Positions 1-8,340 of a stretch of DNA of 64,000 nt are shown piece after piece. The DNA comes from JBOFFC01 sp051648405 (GTDB taxonomy: Bacteria; Planctomycetota; Planctomycetia; Pirellulales; Lacipirellulaceae). Positions within the stretch are counted from its first letter, which is position 1. Each line of letters begins with the position of its first letter. The DNA is taken from assembly GCA_051648405.1 (NCBI GenBank), contig JBOFFC010000159.1, forward strand, positions 62,001-126,000, given 5' to 3'. The notes beneath the pieces were generated by a model. The model searched no databases and was not told the DNA's origin. It was given only the letters and a program-made list of their open reading frames with translations. The position numbers and the translations under genes are program-made.

Positions 1-99
1 GACGTTCTGCCCGCCGGGCCCCGAGCTGCGGGCGTACGAGACGACGAGCTCTGAACGCGGGATCCGCAACCGCTCGTCGATGATCAGGTCGTGCTGCAC
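1..99 (-). CDS. arfB: Alternative ribosome-rescue factor ArfB (YaeJ/ICT1 type), 5' end only
   Basis: The gene runs off the left edge of the window; only about 33 N-terminal residues are visible. Reading from a GTG at 99, the peptide goes through an IDERLRIP segment and ends in RSSGPGGQNV. That contains the GGQ tripeptide which class I release factors and ArfB-type peptidyl-tRNA hydrolases insert into the peptidyl transferase centre. GGQ lying within the first 35 residues, with no upstream release-factor domains, points to the short rescue factor ArfB rather than PrfA/PrfB. It lies 26 bp after the isomerase stop on the same strand, so the two are probably co-transcribed. The start codon is uncertain because no clear ribosome binding site is seen. 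Confidence 0.8.
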   Translation of the reverse strand, partial: MQHDLIIDERLRIPRSELVVSYARSSGPGGQNV

Positions 100-125
100 G
101 CTTGCGAGTGTCGTCGCCCGAGGGG

Positions 126-959
126 TCAGACGCAACGCGCCGCCGGGGCTAGCGCCGGGGCGAATAGTGACTCGGCGACGAGGATCGAATCGCGGACGAC
201 GTGCTCGTACTCGGCCGGGCCGATCGCCGAGCCACGCAGCTCGACGTCGAACCACCCGTCGTACCCGGCGTCGAGGAGCGTGCGAACCAGTCCCGCCAGC
301 GGGACGGTCCCCTCGCCGAGCGCACAGCGGTCGTTGTCGGCTGCCCCGCCAACGTGACCGTCCCCCAGGTGAACCGATGCGATGTACGGCGTCGCTTCGG
401 CCAGCAGCCCCGAATGGCGCGTGGCGAGCGGGAAGTGGTACGTGTCGTACACCAGCCGCAGCCACGGCGTGTCGTACTCACGCACCAGGTCGAGGGCCTC
501 CGCGAACGAGGTCAGGAACGTCCACTCGTGGGCGCAGGCGGCGTGCATCGGCTCGAGCGCCAGGGGGACGCGGACTCGTTCGGCAAGCGGCAACAGCGCG
601 TCCAGCGACGTCCGCAGCAACCGCGCGGCGTGACGCTGGGTGTGGGAGTTCCGCCCGCCGGAGTAGACCGCGAGGCAAGCGGCCCTTAGGGCGCCGGCGA
701 ATCGCAGCGCACGGCGCGTGTCGGCCAGCGCCTCGGCGACGCTCGCGCCGTCGCTGCCGGTGAAGCCCCCCGCCCAGACGACGTTCGAGACCGCGAGGCC
801 GGCCTCTTCAACGAGCTCGACCGCCCGCTCTTCCCCGAAGTCGTGCGCCTTGCGGAGCCAAACCCCAACCCCCTCGTAACCGGCCCGACTGTAGTGATGG
901 AGGTCCTCGTCGAACGACCACCGATAGGTCGTCGTCTGGTTCATCGACAGGCGGGGCAT
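126..959 (-). CDS. Sugar phosphate isomerase/epimerase-like TIM-barrel protein
   Basis: A 277-residue protein of the xylose isomerase-like / AP endonuclease 2 superfamily. Supporting stretches are the N-terminal 'GYEGVGVWL' strand, a central 'VPLALEPMH' strand with a metal-ligand glutamate, 'LRLVYDTYHFP', 'IASVHLGDGH' and a C-terminal 'GWFDVELRGS' glutamate strand, in the order expected for the metal-binding barrel. I chose the ATG at 959 (MPRLSMNQ) because an upstream in-frame extension to 1061 lacks barrel-like sequence. Substrate cannot be told from sequence. It is followed at 26 bp by arfB and faces the response regulator across a 454 bp divergent spacer. Confidence 0.8.
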   Translation of the reverse strand: MPRLSMNQTTTYRWSFDEDLHHYSRAGYEGVGVWLRKAHDFGEERAVELVEEAGLAVSNVVWAGGFTGSDGASVAEALADTRRALRFAGALRAACLAVYSGGRNSHTQRHAARLLRTSLDALLPLAERVRVPLALEPMHAACAHEWTFLTSFAEALDLVREYDTPWLRLVYDTYHFPLATRHSGLLAEATPYIASVHLGDGHVGGAADNDRCALGEGTVPLAGLVRTLLDAGYDGWFDVELRGSAIGPAEYEHVVRDSILVAESLFAPALAPAARCV

Positions 960-1413
960 GGTCTTGTCGCCCCCAAAACGGGGCGTTGGCAGTATTGCGG
1001 CGATGGTTGCCCACCGGTTGTCGTCTCGGAGAACTCTCCGCGGCGCCAGAGTATCCGCCATCGCTTGGTGCGAGTAAACATCGCTCTTTCGCGCGCCGCG
1101 TCACTGGGTAAAACACCCCAGCGCATCGCGCTGATTCCCCCGCGAAAGGCTCGCGTTCGCGATCCGCGCGACCGGGAAAACGGCGACCAACGAGCTGGCC
1201 CGGCCGGGGCGGCTCGACGACATTTTCAGAACTTGCTTTACGGATCGTCCGATGTGGGGATAATCGGGTGGCCGCTGTCGGGGTGCGGGCGAGTTTTGCG
1301 GCCGTTGGCGACCGCAAGCGGTTCGCTCCACCGCCGCCCCCTGTGCTTGCGTCGAGCGTGCGCCCGAGTGCACACGCCTCGCCCTTGCCGCCGACCCCCG
1401 CCCCGGGCCGCGC
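960..1413. other. Divergent intergenic region upstream of the response regulator
   Basis: 454 bp without a convincing gene. A weak sigma-70-like promoter facing right can be drawn at 1237-1264 (TTTACG, 16 bp spacer, GATAAT), about 150 bp before the regulator start. A short GC hairpin (TGGG/CCCA type) lies near 1105-1125. Nothing else recognisable was seen. Confidence 0.35.
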
Positions 1414-2046
1414 ATGTCGATTTCGCTCGTCGTCGCCGACGACCACGAAGTGGTCCGCACCGGCCTGCGCGTCTGGCTTGCCGATTCGCCGCTGCGGATC
1501 GTCGGCGAGGCGAGCAACGGCGTCGAGGCGCTGGCGCAGGTCGAACTCCACCGCCCGGACCTGGTGCTGCTCGACGTGGCGATGCCCAAGGCCAGCGGCA
1601 TCGACTGTTTGGCCCGCCTACGCGACGCGTCGAACGACGTCCGTGTCCTGATGTTCAGCGAGACCGACAACCCGACGTACGCGGCAAGGGCCGCGGCGCT
1701 CGGCGCCAAGGGGTTGCTGCTCAAGTCGGCGTCCCGCGACGAGCTGATCGATGCGGCCGTTCGCGCCGCGGCCGGAGAAGCCGTTTGGACAGGTCCGATG
1801 GTGCGCCGGCTGACCGGCTCGATGGCGACCCCGGCCCCCGACGAGCCCTTCCCCGCCGGCCTCACCGGCCGCGAGGTGTCGGTCCTATCGCACCTGTCGT
1901 TCGGCCTCAGCAACCGCGAGATCGCCGAGGCGATGGGGATCAGCTACGAAACGGTCAAGGAGCACGTCCAGCACATCCTCCGCAAGCTGGGGGTCGCCGA
2001 CCGGACGCAAGCGGCCGTGTGGGCGGTGCGCAACGGGGTGGCGTGA
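1414..2046 (+). CDS. NarL/LuxR-family two-component response regulator
   Basis: 210 residues with an N-terminal receiver domain and a C-terminal LuxR-type helix-turn-helix. Receiver residues are all present: acidic pair D9-D10, phospho-acceptor D54 (in VLLDVAMPKA), S82/T84 of the SET stretch and K104. The output domain (about 145-205) begins 'LTGREVSVLSHLSFGLSNREIAEAMGIS' (given in two parts: LTGREVSVL, then GLSNREIAEAMG) and has the recognition helix 'YETVKEHVQHILRKL'. No histidine kinase is adjacent, so it is an orphan regulator here. Its targets cannot be read from the sequence; leuC lies 284 bp downstream but is separated by a terminator-like hairpin. Confidence 0.92.
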   Translation: MSISLVVADDHEVVRTGLRVWLADSPLRIVGEASNGVEALAQVELHRPDLVLLDVAMPKASGIDCLARLRDASNDVRVLMFSETDNPTYAARAAALGAKGLLLKSASRDELIDAAVRAAAGEAVWTGPMVRRLTGSMATPAPDEPFPAGLTGREVSVLSHLSFGLSNREIAEAMGISYETVKEHVQHILRKLGVADRTQAAVWAVRNGVA

Positions 2047-2292
2047 GCCGCCCGCCCGGGCTGTCGGCCAGCTCCGCACCCCCCGAGCAGCGACGTAGGG
2101 GCGCAGAGGACGCGCGAAGCGAAGGCCGCCCCCCAAAGCGACGCGCTTCCCTGCTCGCCCCGGATCGGGGGCGCGCGCCACGGTCGGGGTCGCTCGGCGG
2201 CTGGCGACCGGTCACGGCTCGTGGGTTGTTCCGCAGCGAACCCGCGGCGTATTCTTGGGGTCTTCGGCTTTGTTCGCCCGCTTGCTCTAGGG

Positions 2293-2325
2293 ACGGCCCG
2301 ACCCCTTGGTTGGGGGGCCGTTTTT
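2293..2325 (+). terminator. Terminator-like hairpin directly upstream of leuC (possible attenuator)
   Basis: The outer stem ACGGCC (2293-2298) pairs with GGCCGT (2316-2321), and the inner CCCC (2302-2305) pairs with GGGG (2312-2315) around a six-base loop. Five T residues (2321-2325) follow at once. The T-run ends only five bases before the leuC ATG, and the G-run that would act as ribosome binding site lies inside the stem. Just before the stem is a frame closing in Leu-Leu-stop (TTG CTC TAG, 2282-2290). The structure could terminate the regulator transcript, or act as a transcription or translation attenuator for leuC. Confidence 0.6.
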
Positions 2326-2330
2326 CTGCT

Positions 2331-3743
2331 ATGGCCGCTCCCCGCACGCTGTTCGAGAAGATCTGGGACGACCACGTCGTCCACGCCGAGGCGGGCCGTT
2401 CGACAGTCCTCTACATCGACCTGCACCTGGTCCACGAGGTCACCAGCCCCCAAGCGTTTGAGGGGCTGCGGCTTGCCGGGCGCCAGGTCCGCAGGCCCGA
2501 GCGGACCGTGGCGACCGCCGACCACAACGTGCCGACCACCGACCGGCGCCTGCCGATCGCCGACCCGATCAGCAAGCAGCAGATCGAGACCCTGGCTGCC
2601 AACTGTGCCGAGTTCGGCGTCACCTACTACGGGCTGGGGCACGTCAACCAGGGGATCGTCCACGTGATCGGCCCAGAGCTGGGCTACACCCAGCCGGGGA
2701 TGACGATCGTCTGCGGCGACAGCCACACCAGCACGCACGGGGCGTTCGGCGCGCTGGCGTTCGGCATCGGCACGAGCGAGGTCGAGCACGTCCTGGCGAC
2801 GCAGACGCTCTGCCAGGACAAGCCCAAGACGCTCGAGCTGCGCGTCGGCGGCGAGCTCGGACCCGGCGTGACGGCCAAGGACATGATCCTCTACCTGATC
2901 GGCCAGATCACCACCGCCGGCGGCACGGGCTACTGCGTCGAGTACACGGGAGACGTCGTCCGCGGGCTCTCGATGGAGAATCGGATGACGGTTTGCAACA
3001 TGTCGATCGAGGGGGGGGCGCGGGCCGGGATGATCGCCCCCGACGAGACGACGTTCGCCTACCTCAAGGGGCGCACGTTTGCGCCGCCAGCGGGGGCGTG
3101 GGACGCGGCCGTCGCACGCTGGAGGGCGCTGCCGACCGACCCCGGCGCGAAGTACGACAAGTCGCTCGTGTTCCAGGGCGCCGACATCGCGCCCCAGGTG
3201 AGCTGGGGGACCAACCCCGGCCAGGTGACCGGCGTGACAGGGCGGATCCCCAACCCGGCCGACTTCGCCGACCCGACCGACCAGAAGGCGACCGCCCAAT
3301 CGCTGGCCTACATGGCGCTCGAGCCGGGGCAGGCGATTACCGACCTGAAGCTCGACCGCGTGTTCATCGGCAGTTGCACCAACGGCCGGATCGAGGACCT
3401 GCGGGCGGCGGCGGCCGTGGCGCGGGGCAAGCGGGTCGCTTCGCACGTCCAGGCGATGGTCGTTCCGGGTTCGGGCCTCGTGAAGCAGCAGGCCGAGGCC
3501 GAGGGGCTCGACCGGGTCTTCAAAGAAGCGGGCTTCGACTGGCGCGAGGCGGGCTGCAGCATGTGCCTGGCGATGAACCCCGACAAGCTCGAGCCGGGCG
3601 AGCGCTGCGCCTCGACCAGCAACCGCAACTTCGAGGGGCGCCAAGGCCGCGGCGGCCGGACCCACCTGGTGAGCCCCGCGATGGCCGCGGCGGCAGCCGT
3701 AGCCGGCCACTTTGTCGATGTCCGCGATTGGGGAGGGGCGTGA
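2331..3743 (+). CDS. leuC: 3-isopropylmalate dehydratase large subunit
   Basis: A 470-residue aconitase-family subunit, the normal LeuC length, catalysing isomerisation of 2- to 3-isopropylmalate in leucine synthesis together with LeuD. The start MAAPRTLFEKIWDDHVV is the classic LeuC N-terminus. The [4Fe-4S] ligands are C349 (IGSCTNGRIEDL), C409 and C412 (GCSMCLAMNPD), the expected spacing. 'CGDSHTSTHGAFG' and the C-terminal 'GRGGRTHLVSPAMAAAAA' region are also intact. An open frame extends far upstream, but the ATG at 2331 fits the family. The stop overlaps the start of the next gene (TGATG), and leuD follows after that gene. Confidence 0.97.
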   Translation: MAAPRTLFEKIWDDHVVHAEAGRSTVLYIDLHLVHEVTSPQAFEGLRLAGRQVRRPERTVATADHNVPTTDRRLPIADPISKQQIETLAANCAEFGVTYYGLGHVNQGIVHVIGPELGYTQPGMTIVCGDSHTSTHGAFGALAFGIGTSEVEHVLATQTLCQDKPKTLELRVGGELGPGVTAKDMILYLIGQITTAGGTGYCVEYTGDVVRGLSMENRMTVCNMSIEGGARAGMIAPDETTFAYLKGRTFAPPAGAWDAAVARWRALPTDPGAKYDKSLVFQGADIAPQVSWGTNPGQVTGVTGRIPNPADFADPTDQKATAQSLAYMALEPGQAITDLKLDRVFIGSCTNGRIEDLRAAAAVARGKRVASHVQAMVVPGSGLVKQQAEAEGLDRVFKEAGFDWREAGCSMCLAMNPDKLEPGERCASTSNRNFEGRQGRGGRTHLVSPAMAAAAAVAGHFVDVRDWGGA

Positions 3744-4129
3744 TGGGACGAATCGTCACGCAAGTGAGCGTCGGCAACTTCGCCTTTCCCGACCAACATC
3801 TCGAGTGCTCGGCGATGGTCGATACGGGCGCCTCGCACCTCACGCTGCCGCTCGCTTGGAAGGAACGGCTTGGGGAGTTTCCGATCCACCGCTCCGAAAC
3901 GCTGTACATGGCGAACCAGACGACCGTCGCCGGCCAGGTATGCGGCCCCGTGCGAATCGAGATCGAGGGTTTTGAGCCGATCGCCTCGGAGGTGCTGTTC
4001 ATCGAAATGGACAGCGTCAACGGCGGCTACGAGCCGCTGCTGGGGTACATCCCGCTCGAGCAGTCGAAGGCGGCCATCGACATGCAGGGACACCGCCTCG
4101 TCGCTGCGAAGCACCTCGACCTCAAATAG
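3743..4129 (+). CDS. Retropepsin-like (clan AA) aspartic protease domain protein inside the leuCD operon
   Basis: 128 residues, one retropepsin-like domain. The active-site stretch 'AMVDTGASHLTLPLAW' has the intact D-T-G-A signature at about residues 26-29, followed by a flap-like segment and a hydrophobic 'YEPLLGYIPLEQ' that corresponds to the second conserved G-containing motif of the family. Single-domain proteins of this kind must dimerise to form a full active site; activity here is inferred, not shown. Its ATG overlaps the leuC stop and leuD begins 31 bp after its end, so it is almost certainly translated from the leuCD message. A link to leucine synthesis is not obvious. A relative with an altered active site lies at 6189-6602. 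Confidence 0.8.
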   Translation: MGRIVTQVSVGNFAFPDQHLECSAMVDTGASHLTLPLAWKERLGEFPIHRSETLYMANQTTVAGQVCGPVRIEIEGFEPIASEVLFIEMDSVNGGYEPLLGYIPLEQSKAAIDMQGHRLVAAKHLDLK

Positions 4130-4160
4130 CTCACGATCACCTGCCGGACTGAGTTCCCTC

Positions 4161-4766
4161 ATGAAGCCCTTCACGAAGCATACCGGCCTGGTCGTCGCGA
4201 TGGACCGCGCCGACGTCGATACCGACCAGATCATCCCCAAGCAGTTCCTGAAGCGGATCGAGCGGACCGGCTTCGGCGAGTTCCTGTTCTGGGACTGGAG
4301 GAAGTCGGCGCACGGCGTCGATGATCCGACGTTCGAGCTCAACCAGCCGGCCGCGAAGGGGGCGAGCGTGCTGCTCGCGCGGCGCAACTTCGGCTGCGGC
4401 TCCAGCCGCGAGCACGCCCCCTGGGCGCTCGAGGACTACGGCTTCCGCGTGATTGTCGCCCCCAGCTACGCCGACATCTTCTACAACAACTGCTTCAAGA
4501 ACGGCATGCTGCCGATTGTGCTCGCGGACGAGCACGTCGAAGAATTGTTCCGGCGGGCGGCAGCGCACAAGGGGTATCGGCTGACGGCGGACCTCGAAGC
4601 GCAGCGTCTGACCGACGAGCACGGCTTCAGCGCGGCGATCGAGGTCGATCCGTTCCGGCGCCATTGCCTGCTGAACGGCCTCGACGACATCGGCCTGACG
4701 CTCGCCCACGAAGCGAAGATCACGGCGTTCGAGGCCCGGCACACGCACCTCGCCCCCAGCGCCTGA
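4161..4766 (+). CDS. leuD: 3-isopropylmalate dehydratase small subunit
   Basis: 201 residues, the standard LeuD length, providing the swivelling substrate-specificity domain to LeuC. The N-terminus 'MKPFTKHTGLVVAMDRADVDTDQIIPKQFLK' is characteristic (given here as MKPFTKHTGLVV and DVDTDQIIPKQFL). The substrate-recognition loop reads 'RRNFGCGSSREHAPWAL', and 'SYADIFYNNCFKNGMLPI' is also intact. It is preceded by the retropepsin-like gene and followed 14 bp later by a secreted propeller protein with its own GGAGG-like ribosome binding site. Confidence 0.96.
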   Translation: MKPFTKHTGLVVAMDRADVDTDQIIPKQFLKRIERTGFGEFLFWDWRKSAHGVDDPTFELNQPAAKGASVLLARRNFGCGSSREHAPWALEDYGFRVIVAPSYADIFYNNCFKNGMLPIVLADEHVEELFRRAAAHKGYRLTADLEAQRLTDEHGFSAAIEVDPFRRHCLLNGLDDIGLTLAHEAKITAFEARHTHLAPSA

Positions 4767-4780
4767 GGCGGAGGGGCCGC

Positions 4781-5737
4781 ATGGCCGCGGTGCTCGATCG
4801 CTGGTTGCGAGTGGTCATTGTGGCTTTGTGCGGCGCCACGGTCGCGTCGGCGGCCGAGCCGGCGGTCGTCGCCGACGACCTCGTCGGCCCGACGGCGATC
4901 GTCGCCCGCCAATCGACCGCGTCGGACGAGCGCGGCGCGTACGACCTGTTCGTCGCCGAGGCCGGGGCGGGGCGCGTCACGCGGTTCACGATCGGCGCGT
5001 TCCCGGTCCGCGCGGTCGTCGCCGACGGTCTGGCCAATCGCCTCGAAGGAAGGGGCTTGTCGCTCGCGTGGGTCGGTGAGCGCTCGCTCGTCGTCGGCGA
5101 GCACTCGACGGGTCGCGTGCTGAGCCTGCCGCTCAACGGGCCGAGGACGCCGAGCCCGCTCCGCGAGTTCGAACGGGGCGACGCCGAGATCCCGTCCGGG
5201 CCGCAATCGCTCGTCGTGTCGGACCGCTACCTGTTCGTGCTCCGGGGGGACGAGTTAGTCCGCGCGCGCACCAGTGGCGACGAGCTAACCACGCTCCGGC
5301 CGTTCGCGACGATCGCCGGCGCCACGTCACTCGCCGTCAGCGAGTCGGGGTACCTCCTCCTGCTTCGCGCCGACGGCGAGCGGCTCACGCTCGAGTTCCG
5401 CGATCCCCACGACCGACTGGCGCAGTTCGCGTCGATGCCCGTCGTCGGGATTCCCGTCGCGGGGATCGAATCGCCGGTGGCCCTTGTCGAAGGGCCCGCG
5501 GGACGCCCGACCGAGCGCTTGCTGTACGCGCTCGTGCGATCGAGTACAAAGGGCGAAAGCGGCGTCTACCGACTCGACGCGGACGAAGCGGACCCCGCGG
5601 CGCCGTCGGTTAGCGCGGTCCTGATGGCGGCGGTCGATTCTCCCGTCGCGATGGCGTTCGCCCCCGACGGGTCGCTACTGGTGGCAGTGGATGCGGCCGA
5701 GTCGGGCCGCGTCGTGCGGATCGACGATGCGTGGTGA
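4781..5737 (+). CDS. Secreted beta-propeller-like protein
   Basis: 318 residues. The first 24 form a signal peptide (hydrophobic VVIVALCGATVASA, cleavage near ASA-AE). The mature part has repeating propeller-blade-like units such as 'DLFVAEAGAGRVTRF', 'SLVVGEHSTGRVLSL', 'YLFVLRGDELVRA' and 'MAFAPDGSLLVAVDAAESGRVVRI', resembling YVTN/SMP30-type lactonase-like propellers. No catalytic residues can be assigned. I chose the ATG at 4781 because it follows a strong GGCGGAGGGG site and begins the signal peptide. It sits 14 bp after leuD and may ride on the leu transcript. Confidence 0.7.
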   Translation: MAAVLDRWLRVVIVALCGATVASAAEPAVVADDLVGPTAIVARQSTASDERGAYDLFVAEAGAGRVTRFTIGAFPVRAVVADGLANRLEGRGLSLAWVGERSLVVGEHSTGRVLSLPLNGPRTPSPLREFERGDAEIPSGPQSLVVSDRYLFVLRGDELVRARTSGDELTTLRPFATIAGATSLAVSESGYLLLLRADGERLTLEFRDPHDRLAQFASMPVVGIPVAGIESPVALVEGPAGRPTERLLYALVRSSTKGESGVYRLDADEADPAAPSVSAVLMAAVDSPVAMAFAPDGSLLVAVDAAESGRVVRIDDAW

Positions 5738-5798
5738 AGCGGTTCTTGGCGACTTCTTTTCTTGGGATGGGGCCCGCGCGCGCGCGGGCTTGAACAGC

Positions 5799-6122
5799 AT
5801 GCCGACACGCCTTGAACGCATCCGAGCGATGCTGGTCGATGAACCGAGCGACACGTTCCTCCGCTACAGCCTGGCGATGGAGCTCGACAAGGAGGGGGAC
5901 AACGACGCGAGCCTCGCGCAGCTCGGGGAGCTGACGCGCGAGGCGACCCCCTACGTCCCCGCCTTTTTTATGGCCGCCCAGCAACTCGCGCGGCTGTCGC
6001 GTGTTGCCGAGGCGCGGTCGTTCCTGCGCGACGGCATCGACGAGGCCCGCCGCCAAGGGGACGCGCACGCGGCCGGCGAGATGAGCGAGTTCCTCGCGTC
6101 GCTCGGCGCGCTCGGCGATTGA
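5799..6122 (+). CDS. Small tetratricopeptide-like protein
   Basis: 107 residues, all helical in character. 'FLRYSLAMELDKEGDNDASLAQLGEL' (TPR-like A/B helices) and 'AFFMAAQQLARLSRVAEARSFLRDGIDEARRQGD' fit two to three TPR units. There is no signal peptide, so it is cytoplasmic and probably a protein-binding scaffold. The start at 5799 (MPTRLERIRAML) fits better than an upstream ATG inside the preceding gene. It lies 61 bp after the propeller gene and points the same way. Confidence 0.7.
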   Translation: MPTRLERIRAMLVDEPSDTFLRYSLAMELDKEGDNDASLAQLGELTREATPYVPAFFMAAQQLARLSRVAEARSFLRDGIDEARRQGDAHAAGEMSEFLASLGALGD

Positions 6123-6188
6123 CGACGCCGCGATTCGCCGGGCCGACTACTCCGATCGCGTGGGCTGCTTGCGGCTGGGGCGACGAGC

Positions 6189-6602
6189 CTACGCGCGGGG
6201 CTCGCCTACCAGGAGTCCGCGCGACACCGGTCGAATCCTCTTGAGACGCACCGAGGGGAGACGCTTCAGCCGTTGGCTTCGGGGATCGACTTCAATGCCG
6301 ACGGACTCGAGCGCGGTGACCCCCAGCAGCGGTTCCACTCCCGGCTCGCCCATGATGATCGTTCCGCCGACGATCTCTCCCATGAACTCGACGTCGGCCG
6401 TGGTCGCGTCAACGGTCAGCTCGGAACCGTCGTCAGCGAGCTCGTACACCCGCTTCCCCTTGGGCTTCAGCCCGATCGACTCGAGCGCGTCCCGCGGCAC
6501 GAGCGAGTCGATCGCTTCCGTATCCACCAGGAACAGCGCCTCCCATACTCGGCCGGGTTCGGCCGGGTTGCGGATCGCAACGGTGACGTGAGTTGCGCCC
6601 AT
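6189..6602 (-). CDS. Retropepsin-like (clan AA) protein with altered DTEA active site
   Basis: 137 residues of the same fold family as the gene at 3743-4129. The two align through 'FLVDTEAIDSLVP', a middle flap region and 'EPLLGVTALESVGIEVD'. The catalytic signature, normally D-T-G or D-S-G followed by A/S, reads D-T-E-A: the conserved glycine after the catalytic aspartate is glutamate. This may reduce or abolish protease activity while keeping the fold. It starts at the ATG at 6602, 47 bp before the phosphatase stop, on the same strand. The tail 'RLKRLPSVRLKRIRP' is very basic. Confidence 0.75.
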   Translation of the reverse strand: MGATHVTVAIRNPAEPGRVWEALFLVDTEAIDSLVPRDALESIGLKPKGKRVYELADDGSELTVDATTADVEFMGEIVGGTIIMGEPGVEPLLGVTALESVGIEVDPRSQRLKRLPSVRLKRIRPVSRGLLVGEPRA

Positions 6603-6648
6603 CTCACGAGTGTACTATAGCCAACCCGCGGGGGGCGAGATCTAACCG

Positions 6649-8340
6649 TCACGCCTGCCGCCCGAAGCACGCCAGGCACATGTCGTCGCTCTGGTCGAAG
6701 CCGGCCACGAACTTGTGGACGTCGTCCAGCACGTTCTTGCCGAGCTGCGCGACCCCCGCGGCGGGGAGGCCGACCTGCTTCGCCAGCCGCTCGATCCCGT
6801 ACAGCTCGCGCTGGGCGTTCATCGCCTCGCTGAAGCCGTCGGTGAAGATCGTCAGTGACTCGCCCGGGCCGAGCGTCATCGTCTGCGATTCGTACTCGTA
6901 ACCGTCCATCACGCCGATCGGCAGCCCGGCGATCTCGTCCGCCACCTCGACCACCGAGCCGTTCTCCTTTCGGAGCATCGGCGGCATGTGGCCCGCGTTG
7001 GCGAGCGTCACCGTGTGCGTCTTCGGATCGACGACCGTGAAGATCATCGTCACGAAGCGGTCCTCGAGGTCCTGCTCGCTGAACGCCCGGTTCACGTACT
7101 GCACAACGCGCGAGATGTCGGGCTCGGTCGCCAGGGCGAAGCGCACGTCGCTCGACAGCTTGGCCATGATCAGCGCGGCCGTGACCCCCTTGCCGGCCAC
7201 GTCCCCCAGCACCACGGCGAAGCGGCCGTCGGGGAGCGAGATGTAGTCGTAGTAGTCGCCGCCGACCTGGCGAGCCGACTCGTAGTAGCTGAAGAACCCG
7301 TAACCCGCCGCGTCGGGGGGGCTCGAGGGGAGCAGCCCGCGCTGCATCCGGGCGGCGAGCTCCAGGTCGCGCTCCAACGCCCGCTGGGCGATCATCTGGT
7401 CGTGCATCCGCGCGTTGTCGACGGCGAACGCCGCCTGGCTCGCCACGGCGGCGAGCACCTCGAGGTCGTCGTCGGTGAAACGGCTCCGCTGGTTCAGCGT
7501 ATCGACCTGGATCACGCCGATCGCCTCGTCCTCGGCGTTCAGCATCGGCACGCACATCATCGAGCGGATCTGGAACTCGGCGATCGACTGCGCCATCTCG
7601 AACCGCTCGTCGCTGGCGGCGTCGGCCGACAGGATCGCCCGCTTGCCGGTCATCGCCTCCTCGACAATCGTGCGGCTGATCCGCATCTGGTCGTCTTCGC
7701 CGCGACGGTTCTTGGCCGCCACGGGAACCAGTGGCCCGGTCGGGTCGGGGCGCATGACGACGAACGCCCGGTCGGCTTGCGTGAAGATCTTGAACAGGCT
7801 GTCGAGCAGCTTCGGCAGCACTTGGTCGATCGAGATCGCCCGCCCCAGCCCCTTGCTGATCTCCACGAGCGCGGCGAGCTTCACCTCGGGTCGGGCCGAC
7901 ATCGACCAGCCCCCCGAGCCCGCCAGCTCGATCGTCGCCATGTGGTGCCGGCCCGAGCCGCTTGCCGAGTCGTCGTCGTTCACCAGCTCCACCAGCGAAG
8001 ACTGGCCGTCGCCGGCAGCGCGGGCGCCACCGAGCAGCGATGGAGAGGGCGCCGGCGCGTCGAACGAGAACTCCTGGTCGCAGACCACGATCCGGTCCCC
8101 CGGCGCCAGCCGCGCCTTGCCGGTGATCCGCTCGCCGTTGACGAACGTCCCGTTGCGGCTCCCCAGGTCCTCGACCGAGAACGCGTCGCCGTCGCGGTGG
8201 ACGACCGCGTGACGACGGCTTACGGCGGCCACGTCGAGGGCGACCTCGCAGTCCGAGCTGCGGCCGATGACCGACTGAGGGGCCGTGAGGGGGAACCGCT
8301 TGCCGGGCTCGACGCCCGAGACGATCCGCAGGAACGCCAT
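6649..8340 (-). CDS. FHA - GAF - PP2C (SpoIIE/RsbU-type) serine phosphatase
   Basis: 563 residues. An N-terminal FHA domain (1-95) has GRSSDC, SRRH and SRNGT, the phosphothreonine-binding signature. A GAF domain follows at about 160-310 ('AVASQAAFAVDNARMH' at its end). A short linker helix with 'ERDLELAARMQRGLLP', the usual RsbU-type entry, leads to the PP2C domain. The metal-binding motifs VGGDYYD, LGDVAGKG and IFTDGFSEA are intact, so phosphatase activity is expected. Such proteins dephosphorylate anti-sigma-factor antagonists; none is adjacent. The start at 8340 (MAFLRIVSG) begins the FHA domain, and an upstream extension lacks domain character. Confidence 0.93.
   Translation of the reverse strand: MAFLRIVSGVEPGKRFPLTAPQSVIGRSSDCEVALDVAAVSRRHAVVHRDGDAFSVEDLGSRNGTFVNGERITGKARLAPGDRIVVCDQEFSFDAPAPSPSLLGGARAAGDGQSSLVELVNDDDSASGSGRHHMATIELAGSGGWSMSARPEVKLAALVEISKGLGRAISIDQVLPKLLDSLFKIFTQADRAFVVMRPDPTGPLVPVAAKNRRGEDDQMRISRTIVEEAMTGKRAILSADAASDERFEMAQSIAEFQIRSMMCVPMLNAEDEAIGVIQVDTLNQRSRFTDDDLEVLAAVASQAAFAVDNARMHDQMIAQRALERDLELAARMQRGLLPSSPPDAAGYGFFSYYESARQVGGDYYDYISLPDGRFAVVLGDVAGKGVTAALIMAKLSSDVRFALATEPDISRVVQYVNRAFSEQDLEDRFVTMIFTVVDPKTHTVTLANAGHMPPMLRKENGSVVEVADEIAGLPIGVMDGYEYESQTMTLGPGESLTIFTDGFSEAMNAQRELYGIERLAKQVGLPAAGVAQLGKNVLDDVHKFVAGFDQSDDMCLACFGRQA

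Noticed and set aside
843..2330. Long in-frame extension upstream of leuC
   Set aside because: It passes through the response regulator in another frame and through the terminator-like hairpin; the LeuC family starts at 2331.
1944..3710. 588-codon minus-strand frame opposite leuC
   Set aside because: Antisense shadow of leuC: no motifs, and leuC is complete with its cluster cysteines.
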